In this document: piece after piece, positions 16,569-25,254 of the stretch | Layout: each line of letters starts with the position of its first letter | Numbering within the stretch: position 1 is the stretch's first letter | The notes under the pieces: model-generated | Database searches by the model: none | Told to the model about the DNA's origin: nothing | The model's input: only the letters and a program-made list of their open reading frames with translations | Program-made: the position numbers and the translations under genes | Assembly: GCA_015206935.1 (NCBI GenBank) | Contig: JADEXW010000001.1 | Coordinates: forward strand, 1-36,936 | From: Pseudanabaenaceae cyanobacterium LEGE 13415 | GTDB lineage: Bacteria; Cyanobacteriota; Cyanobacteriia; Leptolyngbyales; Leptolyngbyaceae | Direction of reading: 5' to 3' | Length of the DNA: 36,936 nt

Positions 16569-16710
16569 TATAGCAATCCGATTTGAGTTGTAAGATTCGG
16601 GAAAGCCCCTAAACCCCCAATTCTGGGGGCTAAGAGTCTTGTTCCCCCAAACTTAGGGGCTAGGGGGCACAATCAACTCCGCATCTTACGACTAATTCAG
16701 GATTGCTATA
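16569..16710. mobile_element. MITE-like hairpin repeat, copy 1
   Basis: A 142-base element bounded by perfect 11-base terminal inverted repeats TATAGCAATCC / GGATTGCTATA, with pairing continuing imperfectly to about 28 bases (GTAAGAT / ATCTTAC inside). The core has two G/C hairpins around CCCCCAATTCTGGGGG and TTCCCCCAAACTTAGGGG. It is non-coding and lies just upstream of mmsA. The core recurs in three other copies in the window. Confidence 0.72.
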
Positions 16711-16758
16711 GAGATTTGACTTGGCAGATTATGATCGAAATCAGAGTGAGGAAATCCT

Positions 16759-18237
16759 ATGACGCAACCTGTTTCGATCGTTCAAAATTACATCAACGGT
16801 GAATGGTCTACTCCGAATGCTGAAAATTATTTAGAAGTAATTAATCCTGCCACGATCGAAGTTCTCAGTAAAGTTCCGCTCTCTCCTGCTACTGAGGTCG
16901 ATCATGCGGCAAATGCGGCTCAAACTGCTTTTTCTGCTTGGAGAAGAACCCCTGCCACAGAGCGCGTTCAATATCTGTTCAAGCTCAAGGCATTATTGGA
17001 AGATCACTTTGAAGACATTGCCCAAACGATCACATTGGAATGTGGGAAAACGATCGCTGAAGCAAAAGGCGAAATGAGAAGAGCGATCGAGAATGTTGAA
17101 GTAGCCTGCGGGATTCCTATCCTGATGCAGGGTTATAACTCTGAGGACATTGCTCGCGGTATTGATGAACACATGATCCGACAACCATTGGGAGTGACTG
17201 CGATCATTACACCATTTAACTTTCCGGGCATGATTCCATTTTGGTTTATGCCGTATTCGATCGCCTGTGGTAACACCTGCATCATTAAGCCTTCTGAGCG
17301 TGTGCCGCTAACGATGCAGAAAATCTTTCATCTGCTCGAACAAACAGGACTACCGAAGGGCGTTGTGAACTTGGTTAATGGAGCGAAAGAAGTAGTCGAT
17401 GCACTGTTAGATCACCCAACGATTCGAGCAATTAGCTTTGTCGGATCGAGTCCAGTTGCAAAGTATGTTTATAGTCGGGCGGCGGCGAATGGAAAGCGAT
17501 CGCAGTGTCAAGGAGGAGCAAAAAACCCGGTGATCGTTCTGCCTGATGCGGATATTGCCATGACGACGAAGATTATGGCGGATAGTGCGTTTGGATGTGC
17601 CGGGCAGCGATGTTTAGCAGCATCAGTGGCGATTACAGTGGGTAGTGCAAAGAATACATTTACAGATGCGATCGCAGAAGCAGCAACCACGCGACAAATC
17701 GGATTTGGTCTGGATTCTGGTGTGCAAATGGGCCCGGTGATTACCGATCAAAGTAAGACTCGGATCGAAACGATTATCGGGAAAGCTGAAACTGAAGGAG
17801 CAACGGTTTTAGTAGATGGTCGATCGACAAAAGTTTCTGGCTATGAAAACGGTTATTTTGTTCGACCTACGATTTTGCAGAACGTTGATCCGGTTGGTGA
17901 AATTGCTCAAACTGAGATTTTTGGGCCCGTTCTGAGCTTGATTCATCTGGACACGATCGATGATGCGATCGCTTTAGTCAATCGCAGTCAATACGGCAAT
18001 ATGGCATCGCTCTTTACCTCCAGTGGTGGAGCCGCGAGAAAGTTCCGCTACGAAGCCGAAGCAGGAAACATTGGGATCAACATTGGTGTTGCGGCTCCGA
18101 TGGCGTTCTTTCCGTTTAGTGGATGGAAAGAAAGCTTCTTCGGAGACTTACATGGACAAGGATGGCAAGCGATCGAGTTTTTCACGCAAACCAAAGTGAT
18201 TGTGGAACGCTGGCAGGATTGGACGCGCCAATTCTAA
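16759..18237 (+). CDS. mmsA: CoA-acylating methylmalonate-semialdehyde dehydrogenase
   Basis: A 492-residue aldehyde dehydrogenase of the MMSDH (MmsA/IolA) branch. Seen: the N-terminal [20 protein letters not shown], the Asn motif [13 protein letters not shown] near residue 152, the NAD-binding loop [13 protein letters not shown], and [15 protein letters not shown] where ordinary ALDHs have ELGGK with a catalytic Glu. The nucleophile Cys285 is in [11 protein letters not shown]. Loss of the Glu and the GAKN pattern are typical of this CoA-dependent group, which turns methylmalonate semialdehyde or malonate semialdehyde into propionyl- or acetyl-CoA in valine, inositol or beta-alanine breakdown. 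GAGG at 16747-16750 precedes the ATG by eight bases. MITE copy 1 lies about 50 bases upstream and may carry part of its promoter. No pathway partners are adjacent. Confidence 0.92.
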   Translation: MTQPVSIVQNYINGEWSTPNAENYLEVINPATIEVLSKVPLSPATEVDHAANAAQTAFSAWRRTPATERVQYLFKLKALLEDHFEDIAQTITLECGKTIAEAKGEMRRAIENVEVACGIPILMQGYNSEDIARGIDEHMIRQPLGVTAIITPFNFPGMIPFWFMPYSIACGNTCIIKPSERVPLTMQKIFHLLEQTGLPKGVVNLVNGAKEVVDALLDHPTIRAISFVGSSPVAKYVYSRAAANGKRSQCQGGAKNPVIVLPDADIAMTTKIMADSAFGCAGQRCLAASVAITVGSAKNTFTDAIAEAATTRQIGFGLDSGVQMGPVITDQSKTRIETIIGKAETEGATVLVDGRSTKVSGYENGYFVRPTILQNVDPVGEIAQTEIFGPVLSLIHLDTIDDAIALVNRSQYGNMASLFTSSGGAARKFRYEAEAGNIGINIGVAAPMAFFPFSGWKESFFGDLHGQGWQAIEFFTQTKVIVERWQDWTRQF

Positions 18238-18911
18238 TCAGCTTTGTTCAGGTTGCATGAAATTTCTTCGTTCAACTCTGAAAAGTCGATGAATTCACCG
18301 TTTCTTGCTTCCGCATTTTTCAATCGGGCTAACACTTCAGGATGGAGTGCTTCGGTGACTCGCTCTTGACCGCTGACAAAGAAGAAAAAGCGAGTACCAC
18401 CCACACAGATACAATCGCCATCCTGAAGTTTTTGGCTCTGTTGAACTCTCACACCATTGATATAAGAACCATTCATGCTGTTGAGATCGATGAAGTAAAA
18501 GCCATCTTGCCGATACAGAATCACGGCATGACGACGGGACAGTTTGCGGTCTTGTAGTGGAAGTGCCGCCGATCGATTTCTTCCGATCGTCCAAACCATC
18601 TGTGGCTGTCTCAGCGTGATTGATTCCGGTCTCAGCAAATTTGTCACTAAACAGACTTGCTTGCCATTTACCACACCTTGAACGTAACGCGGTTTCGCAT
18701 CAGGCATTCCGGGCGGAGGCTCGATCGTGACCTGAGCATCTCGCTCGATCGTTAACGTGGGACTTTTTGCAATTTGCTGTTCTTCGGGGTTTTCCGCATC
18801 CAGTTCCACTTCGAGTTCTTCCCAAAATCCAGCTAGTGCATCACGAGATTGGGTTGTGGCAGCGGAAAGGATCGAGGCGCGGTCATCGGGGCTATGGAAT
18901 TCGTGCTTCAT
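18234..18911 (-). CDS. FHA-domain protein
   Basis: A 225-residue protein with a forkhead-associated domain at about 105-180. The phosphothreonine-binding residues are in place: Gly110-Arg111 (WTIGRNRS), Ser125 and His128 (LSRRHAV), and Asn147-Gly148 ([10 protein letters not shown]). The first 100 residues are acidic and low in pattern, with a Pro-rich stretch ([11 protein letters not shown]), and the C-terminus is charged. FHA domains bind phosphothreonine peptides and connect Ser/Thr kinases to targets; no kinase is nearby. It converges on mmsA with a four-base overlap. A GAGG about ten bases upstream supports ATG 18911. Partner and role are unknown. Confidence 0.9.
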   Translation of the reverse strand: MKHEFHSPDDRASILSAATTQSRDALAGFWEELEVELDAENPEEQQIAKSPTLTIERDAQVTIEPPPGMPDAKPRYVQGVVNGKQVCLVTNLLRPESITLRQPQMVWTIGRNRSAALPLQDRKLSRRHAVILYRQDGFYFIDLNSMNGSYINGVRVQQSQKLQDGDCICVGGTRFFFFVSGQERVTEALHPEVLARLKNAEARNGEFIDFSELNEEISCNLNKAD

Positions 18912-19010
18912 CGGGATTTCCTCAAATCAGGATGCAATCCGAGGCGAGTGTATTGCCCCTAGATTTCCCCTAAAAGATACCGTTTGCGACTGTAAAAATC
19001 TTGATCTCAA

Positions 19011-20018
19011 TCACAAAGCCAGCGATCGCCACCAATCAGAATAATTCAAATACCATAAAACCGTTTTTCGCAATCCGGTTTCAATTTGCTCGATCGGTTG
19101 CCAATTCAATTCGGTTTTGATTTTAGTAATGTCGATCGCATATCGTCGATCGTGTCCAGGTCGATCGGTTACATAAGTAATCAATTTCTGACAAGGACGA
19201 ACAGGCAAATCCGGTGCAAGTTCATTCATCAACTCGCACAGAATGTCCACTAGCTCAATGTTGGTGATTTCATTGCCGCCTCCAATGTTGTAAGTTTCTC
19301 CAATCTGTCCGCGTTGAATCACAGCATCTAACGCACGACAATGATCTTCCACATAAATCCAATCCCGAACATTCAACCCATCCCCATAAATCGGTAAAGG
19401 CTTACCCAACAGCATGTTGATGCACATCAATGGAATCAGCTTTTCAGGAAATTGGTAAGCTCCATAGTTATTAGAACTATGTGTGATCAAGGTAGGAACA
19501 TCATAAGTTTTGGAAAATGCTCGAACAAAGTGATCACTACTGGCTTTTGAAGCAGAATAAGGACTATTCGGAGCATAGGGAGATTGTTCTGTAAAAGCAG
19601 GATCATCCGCATCTAAGCTGCCATACACTTCGTCGGTTGATACATGGAGAAATCTTGCTGCTTCTGAATGATCGCGAAACGCTTCTAATAGAGTAAACGT
19701 ACCAATCACATTCGTTTGAACAAACGCAGCAGGACTCGAAATCGATCGATCAACATGAGATTCCGCCGCAAAATGAACAATCGTATCAATCCGTTCCGTT
19801 GCCAGAAGCGAATCCACCAAAGCGCGATCGCAAATATTCCCATGAACAAATCGAAAATTCCCCTTCAGTTTAGCGAGATTGCTCCGAATCCCAGCATACG
19901 TCAGTGCATCTAGAACAATCACACGATCGTCTGGGTACTTTCCACACCAGTACTGAACAAAATTCGTCCCCATAAATCCCGCACCTCCTGTTACCAGCAA
20001 TCGTTTTGATCTCACCAT
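19011..20018 (-). CDS. rfbB: dTDP-glucose 4,6-dehydratase
   Basis: A protein of about 335 residues from ATG 20018 (MVRSKRLLVTGGAGFMGTNF). The short-chain dehydrogenase fold has the NAD motif GGAGFMG, the dehydratase signature VSTDEVYG with Thr-Asp-Glu, and the YSASKAS Tyr-x3-Lys pair. Family blocks HSSNNYGAYQFPEKLIP and YGDGLNVRDWIYVEDHC are also present. It converts dTDP-glucose to dTDP-4-keto-6-deoxyglucose in the cytoplasm, the second step towards dTDP-rhamnose and other deoxysugars for surface polysaccharide. The upstream TTG at 20060 adds 14 residues outside the fold and lacks a binding site. No rmlA, rmlC or rmlD is adjacent, so the pathway genes are scattered or this copy serves a different deoxysugar. 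It is divergent from gvpA. Confidence 0.92.
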   Translation of the reverse strand: MVRSKRLLVTGGAGFMGTNFVQYWCGKYPDDRVIVLDALTYAGIRSNLAKLKGNFRFVHGNICDRALVDSLLATERIDTIVHFAAESHVDRSISSPAAFVQTNVIGTFTLLEAFRDHSEAARFLHVSTDEVYGSLDADDPAFTEQSPYAPNSPYSASKASSDHFVRAFSKTYDVPTLITHSSNNYGAYQFPEKLIPLMCINMLLGKPLPIYGDGLNVRDWIYVEDHCRALDAVIQRGQIGETYNIGGGNEITNIELVDILCELMNELAPDLPVRPCQKLITYVTDRPGHDRRYAIDITKIKTELNWQPIEQIETGLRKTVLWYLNYSDWWRSLAL

Positions 20019-20175
20019 GTCATTGATATCCGTAGAACTGCGGGAATAAAAATTAATCAAATGATAAAGCTTCCGTGATTGTTCTCGATAGTTCTGAATC
20101 CTGCCTGTCTATCTTATGCACAGGAAGCATTTAAAAGGTGCGACCCATTCAACCACACCCATACGGAAGTACATC

Positions 20176-20394
20176 ATGGCTGTTGAAAAAGTAAACTCCT
20201 CCTCTAGCTTGGCAGAAGTCGTCGATCGCATTCTTGACAAAGGAATTGTGGTCGATGCTTGGGTTCGTGTTTCGCTCGTGGGTATTGAATTGCTCGCAGT
20301 TGAAGCTCGCGTCGTAATCGCATCGGTGGAAACCTACCTGAAGTATGCAGAAGCCGTTGGTTTGACTGCTCAAGCGGCTGTTCCCGCTGCATAG
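20176..20394 (+). CDS. gvpA: Gas vesicle major structural protein GvpA
   Basis: A 72-residue protein [20 protein letters not shown]... with all GvpA hallmarks: [21 protein letters not shown] (here up to DKGIVVD), then [10 protein letters not shown]-like [18 protein letters not shown], and [14 protein letters not shown]. GvpA forms the ribs of the gas vesicle shell that gives buoyancy. ATG 20176 fits the known N-terminus; an upstream in-frame TTG/ATG extension from 20116 (MHRKHLKG...) is outside the family. ACGGAAG at about 20163-20169 is the likely binding site. The usual partners (gvpC, gvpN, gvpJ, gvpK, gvpF/L, gvpG, gvpV, gvpW) are not in the window, and a second gvpA copy is not seen. MITE copy 2 begins 19 bases after the stop. 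Confidence 0.95.
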   Translation: MAVEKVNSSSSLAEVVDRILDKGIVVDAWVRVSLVGIELLAVEARVVIASVETYLKYAEAVGLTAQAAVPAA

Positions 20395-20413
20395 GAATCT
20401 TCCGAGCAAGATT

Positions 20414-20557
20414 CTAATACCAAATCAATCTATTAATGCTACAAATCCCTAGCCCCCTAAATCCCCCAATGCTGAGGGACTTTGATTCTTGTTCCCCCAA
20501 ACTTGGGGTTAGGGGGCTTTCCGAATCTGTAGCACTCAAAAATTAATTTGGTATTAG
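20414..20557. mobile_element. MITE-like hairpin repeat, copy 2
   Basis: A 144-base element with perfect 12-base terminal repeats CTAATACCAAAT / ATTTGGTATTAG, and inner pairing GCTACA / TGTAGC. The core (CCCCCTAAATCCCCCAATG, then TTGTTCCCCCAAACTTGGGG) is the same as in copy 1, but the ends are different. It lies directly behind gvpA and may act as its terminator. Confidence 0.7.
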
Positions 20558-20682
20558 GACAAAACCACGACAATTTCAAATGCAAACGAACGTTTTTCAC
20601 AAAAGTTGATTAGCTATCTATAAAGAGAGATAAATTTGGCTTGAAATGCTTGCCCCACTTACGTTTTCGTTTTTCTAAATAC

Positions 20683-20823
20683 TATAGCAGTAGAAGTTTA
20701 GATTAGGACATCCTCGGAGTTGCCCCCAGACCCCCAATTCTGGGGGCTAAGACTCTTGCTCCCCCAAACTTGGGGGCTGGGGGGCTTTCTCGAAGTGTCC
20801 TAACTAAAGTGGGTACGGCTATA
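20683..20823. mobile_element. MITE-like hairpin repeat, copy 3
   Basis: A 141-base element with imperfect terminal repeats starting TATAGCAGTA and ending TACGGCTATA; TTAGGACA (left) pairs with TGTCCTAA (right) further in. The core is nearly palindromic: CCCCCAATTCTGGGGG and CTCCCCCAAACTTGGGGG. It is closest to copy 4 at 27952-29749. Confidence 0.7.
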
Positions 20824-21097
20824 CTACGCACAATATTAAAATATGCTGAAATCGCTGATTGAAGATGCAATTTACCTACCGAGTTGCGTCAAGTTTGATT
20901 AGGCACAATGTTGCAGCAAGCTGACGAATGACGCAGGTAACAACTTTTACTAAGCAACCCTTGACTTAGCAAATTACACAAAATTGTTTCTGCTCGGTGC
21001 AGAGTGGTAATGCAGCAATCTCGTAATCCTACCTTGTAGCGTTGATCGCAATCACAGCCGCAATGTAGCTCTGCAACTTTGTGAGCATCGCTGAACT

Positions 21098-21385
21098 TTA
21101 CCTGCGTTCACGACTCCGAAACCACTGTAGCCGTCCTGCAATTCGAGCTTGCAGCTCCGGACTCGGATGCTGACGGTGCAGAATGATCGACCATACGAGC
21201 GCCACAAACGTTCGTGCCTCAATGCACCAGTCCAAGGCTTCATTATTAAACGATCGACCATAGCCATCGAGTGCCAGTTCCGCTTGATCTCGATCTGTAC
21301 CAAACACAAAAGGAGCCGCAACTAAAGCTCTTCTATTTTGAATCAGAGAAAATAGCTCATGGTTGCATTTGTTATCAAGCCTCAC
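21098..21385 (-). CDS. Hypothetical protein, 95 residues
   Basis: The minus-strand frame from GTG 21385 gives MRLDNKCNHELFSLIQNRRA, then LVAAPFVFGTDRDQAELALD, EALDWCIEARTFVALVWSII and a basic end RLQWFRSRERR. The regular mix of hydrophobic and charged residues and the CGATCG sites read as real coding. I do not recognise the family and see no signal peptide or membrane segment apart from a short hydrophobic stretch (TFVALVWSIIL). The start is weak: a GTG with no clear binding site. Its 5' end overlaps an ORF on the other strand at 21359. It could be an intact small gene or the tail of a longer lost one. Confidence 0.45.
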   Translation of the reverse strand: MRLDNKCNHELFSLIQNRRALVAAPFVFGTDRDQAELALDGYGRSFNNEALDWCIEARTFVALVWSIILHRQHPSPELQARIAGRLQWFRSRERR

Positions 21386-21484
21386 CTTGCACGATCGCTC
21401 ATGCTCAGTGGTGAAACCCTAAAGAAATATCGCCAGCAAGGAGATTGGTTGGAAGGAATTCATCTCCTGACTGTTATGCTCTGA
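21359..21484 (+). pseudogene. Fragment resembling a small HTH/excisionase-like protein
   Basis: A 41-residue frame MVAFVIKPHLARSLMLSGET then LKKYRQQGDWLEGIHLLTVML. The piece LSGETLKKYRQQGDWLEGIH resembles the recognition-helix part of short MerR/excisionase-type proteins, in which a Tyr-Arg and Trp-x-Glu-Gly-x-His pattern follows a first helix. The expected continuation after GIH is missing, so it is probably truncated. It sits about 60 bases from the 3' end of tRNA-Gly, a common target of integrases. The assignment rests on pattern memory only. Confidence 0.3.
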
Positions 21485-21542
21485 CGTTACGACAACGCTC
21501 AGAAGCCCGTGAAATCAAGGCTGTCAGAGATTTCTGTTAAAA

Positions 21543-21614
21543 AGCGGGTAACGCGATTCGAACGCGCGACATTCACCTTGGCAAGGTGACGCTCTACCAC
21601 TGAGCTATACCCGC
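21543..21614 (-). tRNA. tRNA-Gly (anticodon GCC)
   Basis: A full cloverleaf on the minus strand: acceptor GCGGGTA / TACCCGC, D arm GCTC-AGTGGTA-GAGC, anticodon arm TCACC-TTGCCAA-GGTGA with GCC, five-base variable loop, T arm GCGCG-TTCGAAT-CGCGT. The discriminator base is U and CCA is not encoded. A run of T follows the 3' end. Confidence 0.96.
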
Positions 21615-21755
21615 ATTTGCTACTTTATTAATATCTCAGACTCGTTTGGAATTGTCAAGATAAATCGATAAAAATCTAGTTGTATTGTTGAACAATCCCG
21701 TCAAATTCACGTCATCAGAGTAAGATTAGTATAGATATTCTTATGATGATGCCCA

Positions 21756-22244
21756 ATGGTTCAGTACACTTTGGCTCAAAGCCCCGAAATCATTCTCACA
21801 GTTCCCGGTAAAGATTCGTCTAAAGCCCGCGAAAAGGCGATGGATCAACTCATGGAGTTGATGGACGAAGGCAAACTTCCAACTGATTTGGCTGATGGTT
21901 TCGGTCCTCAAAACTTTATTGAGGTGAAAGATCCAGGGAGTCAACCTGCAAATGATGAAGACGCAATTACTCAAGCAGTTCAGACTTTGAGTAGTCTGGC
22001 AACGTTGAAATTGAAAGCGCAAGAATCGCGATCGGAAGCACTTCAAGTCCGCCAACAAATCGATGTTCTCTTTACTGATGATCCTGTGACCGAGGAAGAA
22101 ATTAACGGGCTGAAAGAAGGCTTTAAACTGCTAAAAAGCTATGCACAGACGAACTTGAGATATCGAGAAGCACGATCGCAAGCAGAAGAAGCCCGTTCTA
22201 TTCTCGATCGCGCTCTTTCAGAACCCGAATCGAAGAAGAAGTAG
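21756..22244 (+). CDS. Conserved cyanobacterial-type protein of unknown function
   Basis: A 162-residue acidic protein, MVQYTLAQSPEIILTVPGKD at the start, then KAREKAMDQLMELMDEGKLP, FGPQNFIEV, and a long charged helical C-terminus (residues about 75-160, with LKLKAQESRSEALQVRQQID and YREARSQAEEARSILDRAL) that could form a coiled coil. The N-terminal 55 residues look like a small folded domain. No signal peptide, membrane segment or catalytic motif is visible. It begins about 140 bases from the divergent tRNA-Gly and precedes an alpha/beta hydrolase by 80 bases on the same strand. The even codon pattern supports a real gene; function is unknown. Confidence 0.8.
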   Translation: MVQYTLAQSPEIILTVPGKDSSKAREKAMDQLMELMDEGKLPTDLADGFGPQNFIEVKDPGSQPANDEDAITQAVQTLSSLATLKLKAQESRSEALQVRQQIDVLFTDDPVTEEEINGLKEGFKLLKSYAQTNLRYREARSQAEEARSILDRALSEPESKKK

Positions 22245-22324
22245 CAAAATCCGAACGATCACACTCTAGAAATTCTTTGATTGCTCATATTATGATTAGA
22301 TTCAGTTAAAAAATCTTTACAAGA

Positions 22325-23224
22325 ATGACGACTACTGAGCAAGCAAGAGCGCTTCCGACACTGGAGAAGCTGACCTGGGAATGGCAAGGGCATTCAATCC
22401 AGTACACGGTGCTGGGTGTGGGTCAACCCCTCGTTCTCGTGCATGGATTTGGAGCCTCGATCGGGCATTGGAGAAAAAATATTCCCGTTCTCGCAGATGC
22501 CGGATATCAAGTGTTTGCGATCGACCTTCTCGGTTTTGGTGGATCAGATAAACCTGCTTTGGATTACACCGTTGAACTGTGGGTTGAGTTGCTGAAAGAT
22601 TTCTGGACAGCAAATATTCAGCGTCCAGCCGTATTTGTCGGGAACTCGATCGGTGGATTGCTTTGCATGATGGTGTTGGCGCAACATCCAGAAATTGCAG
22701 CAGGTGGGGTTTTACTCAATCCAGCAGGGGGACTGAATCACCGTCCAGAAGAATTGAATCCGCCGCTACGATTGGTGATGGGAACGTTCTCTAAATTGGT
22801 TAGCTCGAAGCAGTTTGGCGGATGGATGTTTGATCAAGTGCGGCAGAAACGACGGATTCGCAATAGTCTGAGACAGGTTTATCGCAATCCGGATGCAATT
22901 ACTGATGAATTAGTTGATTTGTTGCATGAGCCATCTTGTCATCCGGGAGCGCAACAGGTGTTTGCTTCGGTGTTGATGGCTCCTCCAGGACCTAAACCCA
23001 CTGAACTCCTACCGCAGATTAAAATGCCGCTGTTGGTGATTTGGGGAGAATCCGATCCGTGGACACCGATCGCAGGATCAAAAATTTATCAATCCCTGGT
23101 TGGGACGCAGGCTGTGGAATTCAAATCGATTCCGAATACGGGACATTGCCCACATGATGAGCGACCGGAGATCGTCAACGAGTTGATGATTCAGTGGCTC
23201 GATCGAACCTTGGGGAAAAACTAG
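22325..23224 (+). CDS. Alpha/beta-fold hydrolase
   Basis: A 299-residue serine hydrolase of the alpha/beta fold. The oxyanion region is HGFGASIGHW at 40-49; the nucleophile elbow is GNSIGG with Ser108; the acid is likely Asp in WGESDPWTP near 240, and the base is His in NTGHCPHDE near 275. The fold strand FAIDLLGFGGSDKP is typical of the group that contains haloalkane dehalogenase-like and chlorophyll-related hydrolases in cyanobacteria and plastids. Substrate cannot be read from the sequence. No signal peptide is seen, so it is probably cytoplasmic. It follows the 162-residue unknown gene on the same strand. Confidence 0.9.
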   Translation: MTTTEQARALPTLEKLTWEWQGHSIQYTVLGVGQPLVLVHGFGASIGHWRKNIPVLADAGYQVFAIDLLGFGGSDKPALDYTVELWVELLKDFWTANIQRPAVFVGNSIGGLLCMMVLAQHPEIAAGGVLLNPAGGLNHRPEELNPPLRLVMGTFSKLVSSKQFGGWMFDQVRQKRRIRNSLRQVYRNPDAITDELVDLLHEPSCHPGAQQVFASVLMAPPGPKPTELLPQIKMPLLVIWGESDPWTPIAGSKIYQSLVGTQAVEFKSIPNTGHCPHDERPEIVNELMIQWLDRTLGKN

Positions 23225-23237
23225 GCAGTTTCACTGA

Positions 23238-23310
23238 ACACCCTCATTCAATTGACAGGTTAGGCTCTCAATAAAAGTCCTGAAACTCTGTTTAAAACCA
23301 GTGAGGGTGT
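23238..23310 (+). promoter_or_regulatory. Long-range inverted repeat that can mask the TPR gene ribosome binding site
   Basis: ACACCCTCA at 23238-23246 is the exact complement of TGAGGGTGT at 23302-23310, which contains the GAGG-type binding site just before ATG 23312. The 55-base interval is A/T-rich. If the leader is transcribed from before 23238, the pairing would hide the binding site. Confidence 0.45.
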
Positions 23311-23311
23311 C

Positions 23312-24358
23312 ATGAATCTAGAGATTAGTCCGAAGCACGAGCCGTCTAAATTGAATTCGCCAGAGCGTGAGACTCTGATCCCGATCGAGGAATTGTCTGA
23401 GATGGATGATTCTGAATACGATCTTGCTGAAGCGAATCGATTGTTGAAGCAAGGAATGGAGTTGAATCAGCGGGGAGAATTGCAAGCCGCGATCGCAACT
23501 TTACAGAAAGCGCATCTGCAATTTTGGGAATTGGGTGATCAGCAAGGCACAAAGCAATCATTAGAAGCTTTGGGATTGGTTTGCTACACGATGGGCGAAT
23601 ATGCAAAATCGATCGAGTATTCGCAGCGGAGTTTGGTGCTAGCTCAACGGATTCGACACTATCTCAGCAGCGTCAAGATTCTTGGGACTTTGGGAAATGC
23701 GTATCGCCATCTTGCCGATCATGAGAAAGCGATCGAGTACCAGCAACAAAGTTTGATGCTGGCACAGGAACTTCGAGATCAGCGCAGTGAAATGGCAGCT
23801 TTGAATAATCTGGGCTTGGCGTATAAAGCTGCAAATAATCCACAAGCTGCGATCGGGTGTGAGCGAAAAGCATTAGAGATTGCTCAAGACTTGCAGGACT
23901 CTGTGGCAACGGGGCAAATTTTGAAGAATCTTGGCAATGCGTACTATGCGTTGGGCGATTTTGAGCAAGCGATCGCGTATTACGAGCAGCGGTTGTCTTT
24001 GGCGCGTCAATTGGGTGATCAGCGGCTTGAAATGCAGGTGTTGAGAAATTTGGGAAATGCTTGCAATGTGATGGGAGAGCATGAGAACTCGATCGGATAC
24101 AACATCAAGCGATTAGAAATTGCAAAGATGCTGAAAGACGATCGAACTCAAGAGCAAGCATTGGGCAGTTTATGTGTTGCTTATGAGGCACTTGGACAAA
24201 CGCATTCTGCAATTCAATGTTATGAAGACCGATTGCAGTTGGCAAGACAACATCAAGATGAGCGTTTGGAATTCTACATCTTGAGCAATCTGAAAGCTGC
24301 TTTCTCGATGTTAGGAGACTTTAGCAAAGCAAATGAGTATAGCCCCCAGTTGGTTTAA
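23312..24358 (+). CDS. Tetratricopeptide-repeat protein
   Basis: A 348-residue protein built of about seven TPR units of some 40 residues after a charged 35-residue leader (MNLEISPKHEPSKLNSPERE). Repeats carry the pattern LGNAYRHLADHEKAIEYQQQ, LGLAYKAANNPQAAIGCE, LGNAYYALGDFEQAIAYYEQ and LGNACNVMGEHENSIGY, as in GPSM/Rapsyn-like or Rap-type scaffolds. No catalytic domain or membrane segment is visible, so it likely serves as a binding scaffold. Start ATG 23312 follows GAGGGTG, which lies in an inverted repeat with 23238-23246. It converges on the SGNH hydrolase gene with a four-base overlap. Its partner is unknown. Confidence 0.92.
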   Translation: MNLEISPKHEPSKLNSPERETLIPIEELSEMDDSEYDLAEANRLLKQGMELNQRGELQAAIATLQKAHLQFWELGDQQGTKQSLEALGLVCYTMGEYAKSIEYSQRSLVLAQRIRHYLSSVKILGTLGNAYRHLADHEKAIEYQQQSLMLAQELRDQRSEMAALNNLGLAYKAANNPQAAIGCERKALEIAQDLQDSVATGQILKNLGNAYYALGDFEQAIAYYEQRLSLARQLGDQRLEMQVLRNLGNACNVMGEHENSIGYNIKRLEIAKMLKDDRTQEQALGSLCVAYEALGQTHSAIQCYEDRLQLARQHQDERLEFYILSNLKAAFSMLGDFSKANEYSPQLV

Positions 24359-25227
24359 CGAACGATTGTCTTCACTTGCTCGAACGCAAAATCTCCTAAG
24401 ACTTTGTGAGCAGCGGTGGTTGGGTGGATACCATCCCAGAATAGATAGCGATCGCAGTTTGCAGAAGAACCCAAACAAGCATTGGTCACGTTCGTAAAGC
24501 CGAATTGTTCTGGGTTATTGATGGCATCTCGATAGATGCGGAACACATCCAATTCTGCGATCGTAATATCCGGTTTGCGGAATTGATTGAGCGTATTTGC
24601 AAGCGATTGATTGTACGCGATCGCAAAGTTCGATAATTTCTGTGAAGCTTCGGTACGACGGGTTGCAGGCAATTGTCCTAAATCGGGTAAGTTTGCAACC
24701 AAAAAGCGTTTTGCCCCAGAATTCACTAGAGATTGTAGCGATCGCTGAAAGTTATCGATCGATCTTGTCGGCGTTTCGGTGCTGTAGAGATAATCATTTG
24801 CACCTGCCCAAATGACAAAAAGCGATTGAGGATCAACTTTTGGTTGATTCTGCACAAACGTTTGAACCTGAGCGAGAACGCCTGGAACCTGATTCAGTCC
24901 ATTAATTCCGGTCGTTGCGCCACCCCAAGCAAAATTATCGAAACGCTCTTGGGGAAGGTCTAATTTTGCGGCAAGTTCTTCAACCCAAACTCTTCCATTT
25001 GAGTATCGTCCTTCAAAATAAGGGGGCGCAGGAATTTCTCCACCCGTTGCCCGGAAAACGTTACCAACATCAGAAAGGCTATCTCCGAAGACATAAAGCT
25101 GATTCACCGCTTGCACTTGGGGCTGAGGTTGCTGCACACGAGAAGGAATCATAATCGCGATCGCTGCGACGATTAAGACAACAACGATGAATAGAGTACT
25201 TTTTGGTAGTCGAAACAAACGCTTCAT
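24355..25227 (-). CDS. Membrane-anchored or secreted SGNH/GDSL hydrolase
   Basis: A protein of about 290 residues from ATG 25227 (MKRLFRLPKS). A basic start and hydrophobic stretch (about 9-28, STLFIVVVLIVAAIAIMI) indicate a signal anchor or signal peptide. The enzyme blocks are FGDSLSD with Ser50, then GGATTGINGL with Gly, IWAGANDY with Asn, and DGIHPTTAAH with the Asp-x2-His pair near 266. This is the lipase-like GDSL esterase family, acting outside the cytoplasmic membrane on an unknown ester. An extra GTG/TTG start six bases upstream is less likely. It converges on the TPR gene. Confidence 0.9.
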   Translation of the reverse strand: MKRLFRLPKSTLFIVVVLIVAAIAIMIPSRVQQPQPQVQAVNQLYVFGDSLSDVGNVFRATGGEIPAPPYFEGRYSNGRVWVEELAAKLDLPQERFDNFAWGGATTGINGLNQVPGVLAQVQTFVQNQPKVDPQSLFVIWAGANDYLYSTETPTRSIDNFQRSLQSLVNSGAKRFLVANLPDLGQLPATRRTEASQKLSNFAIAYNQSLANTLNQFRKPDITIAELDVFRIYRDAINNPEQFGFTNVTNACLGSSANCDRYLFWDGIHPTTAAHKVLGDFAFEQVKTIVR

Positions 25228-25254
25228 CACCAATCACAGAAAATGGAACAAGCT

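Noticed and set aside
16600-16680. G/C-rich repeated units as a possible CRISPR array
   Set aside because: Only two hairpins per element, no regular spacers and no cas genes; they are MITE cores.
20116-20175. Upstream extension of GvpA
   Set aside because: GvpA proteins begin MAVEK; the extension is outside the family and the binding site fits ATG 20176.
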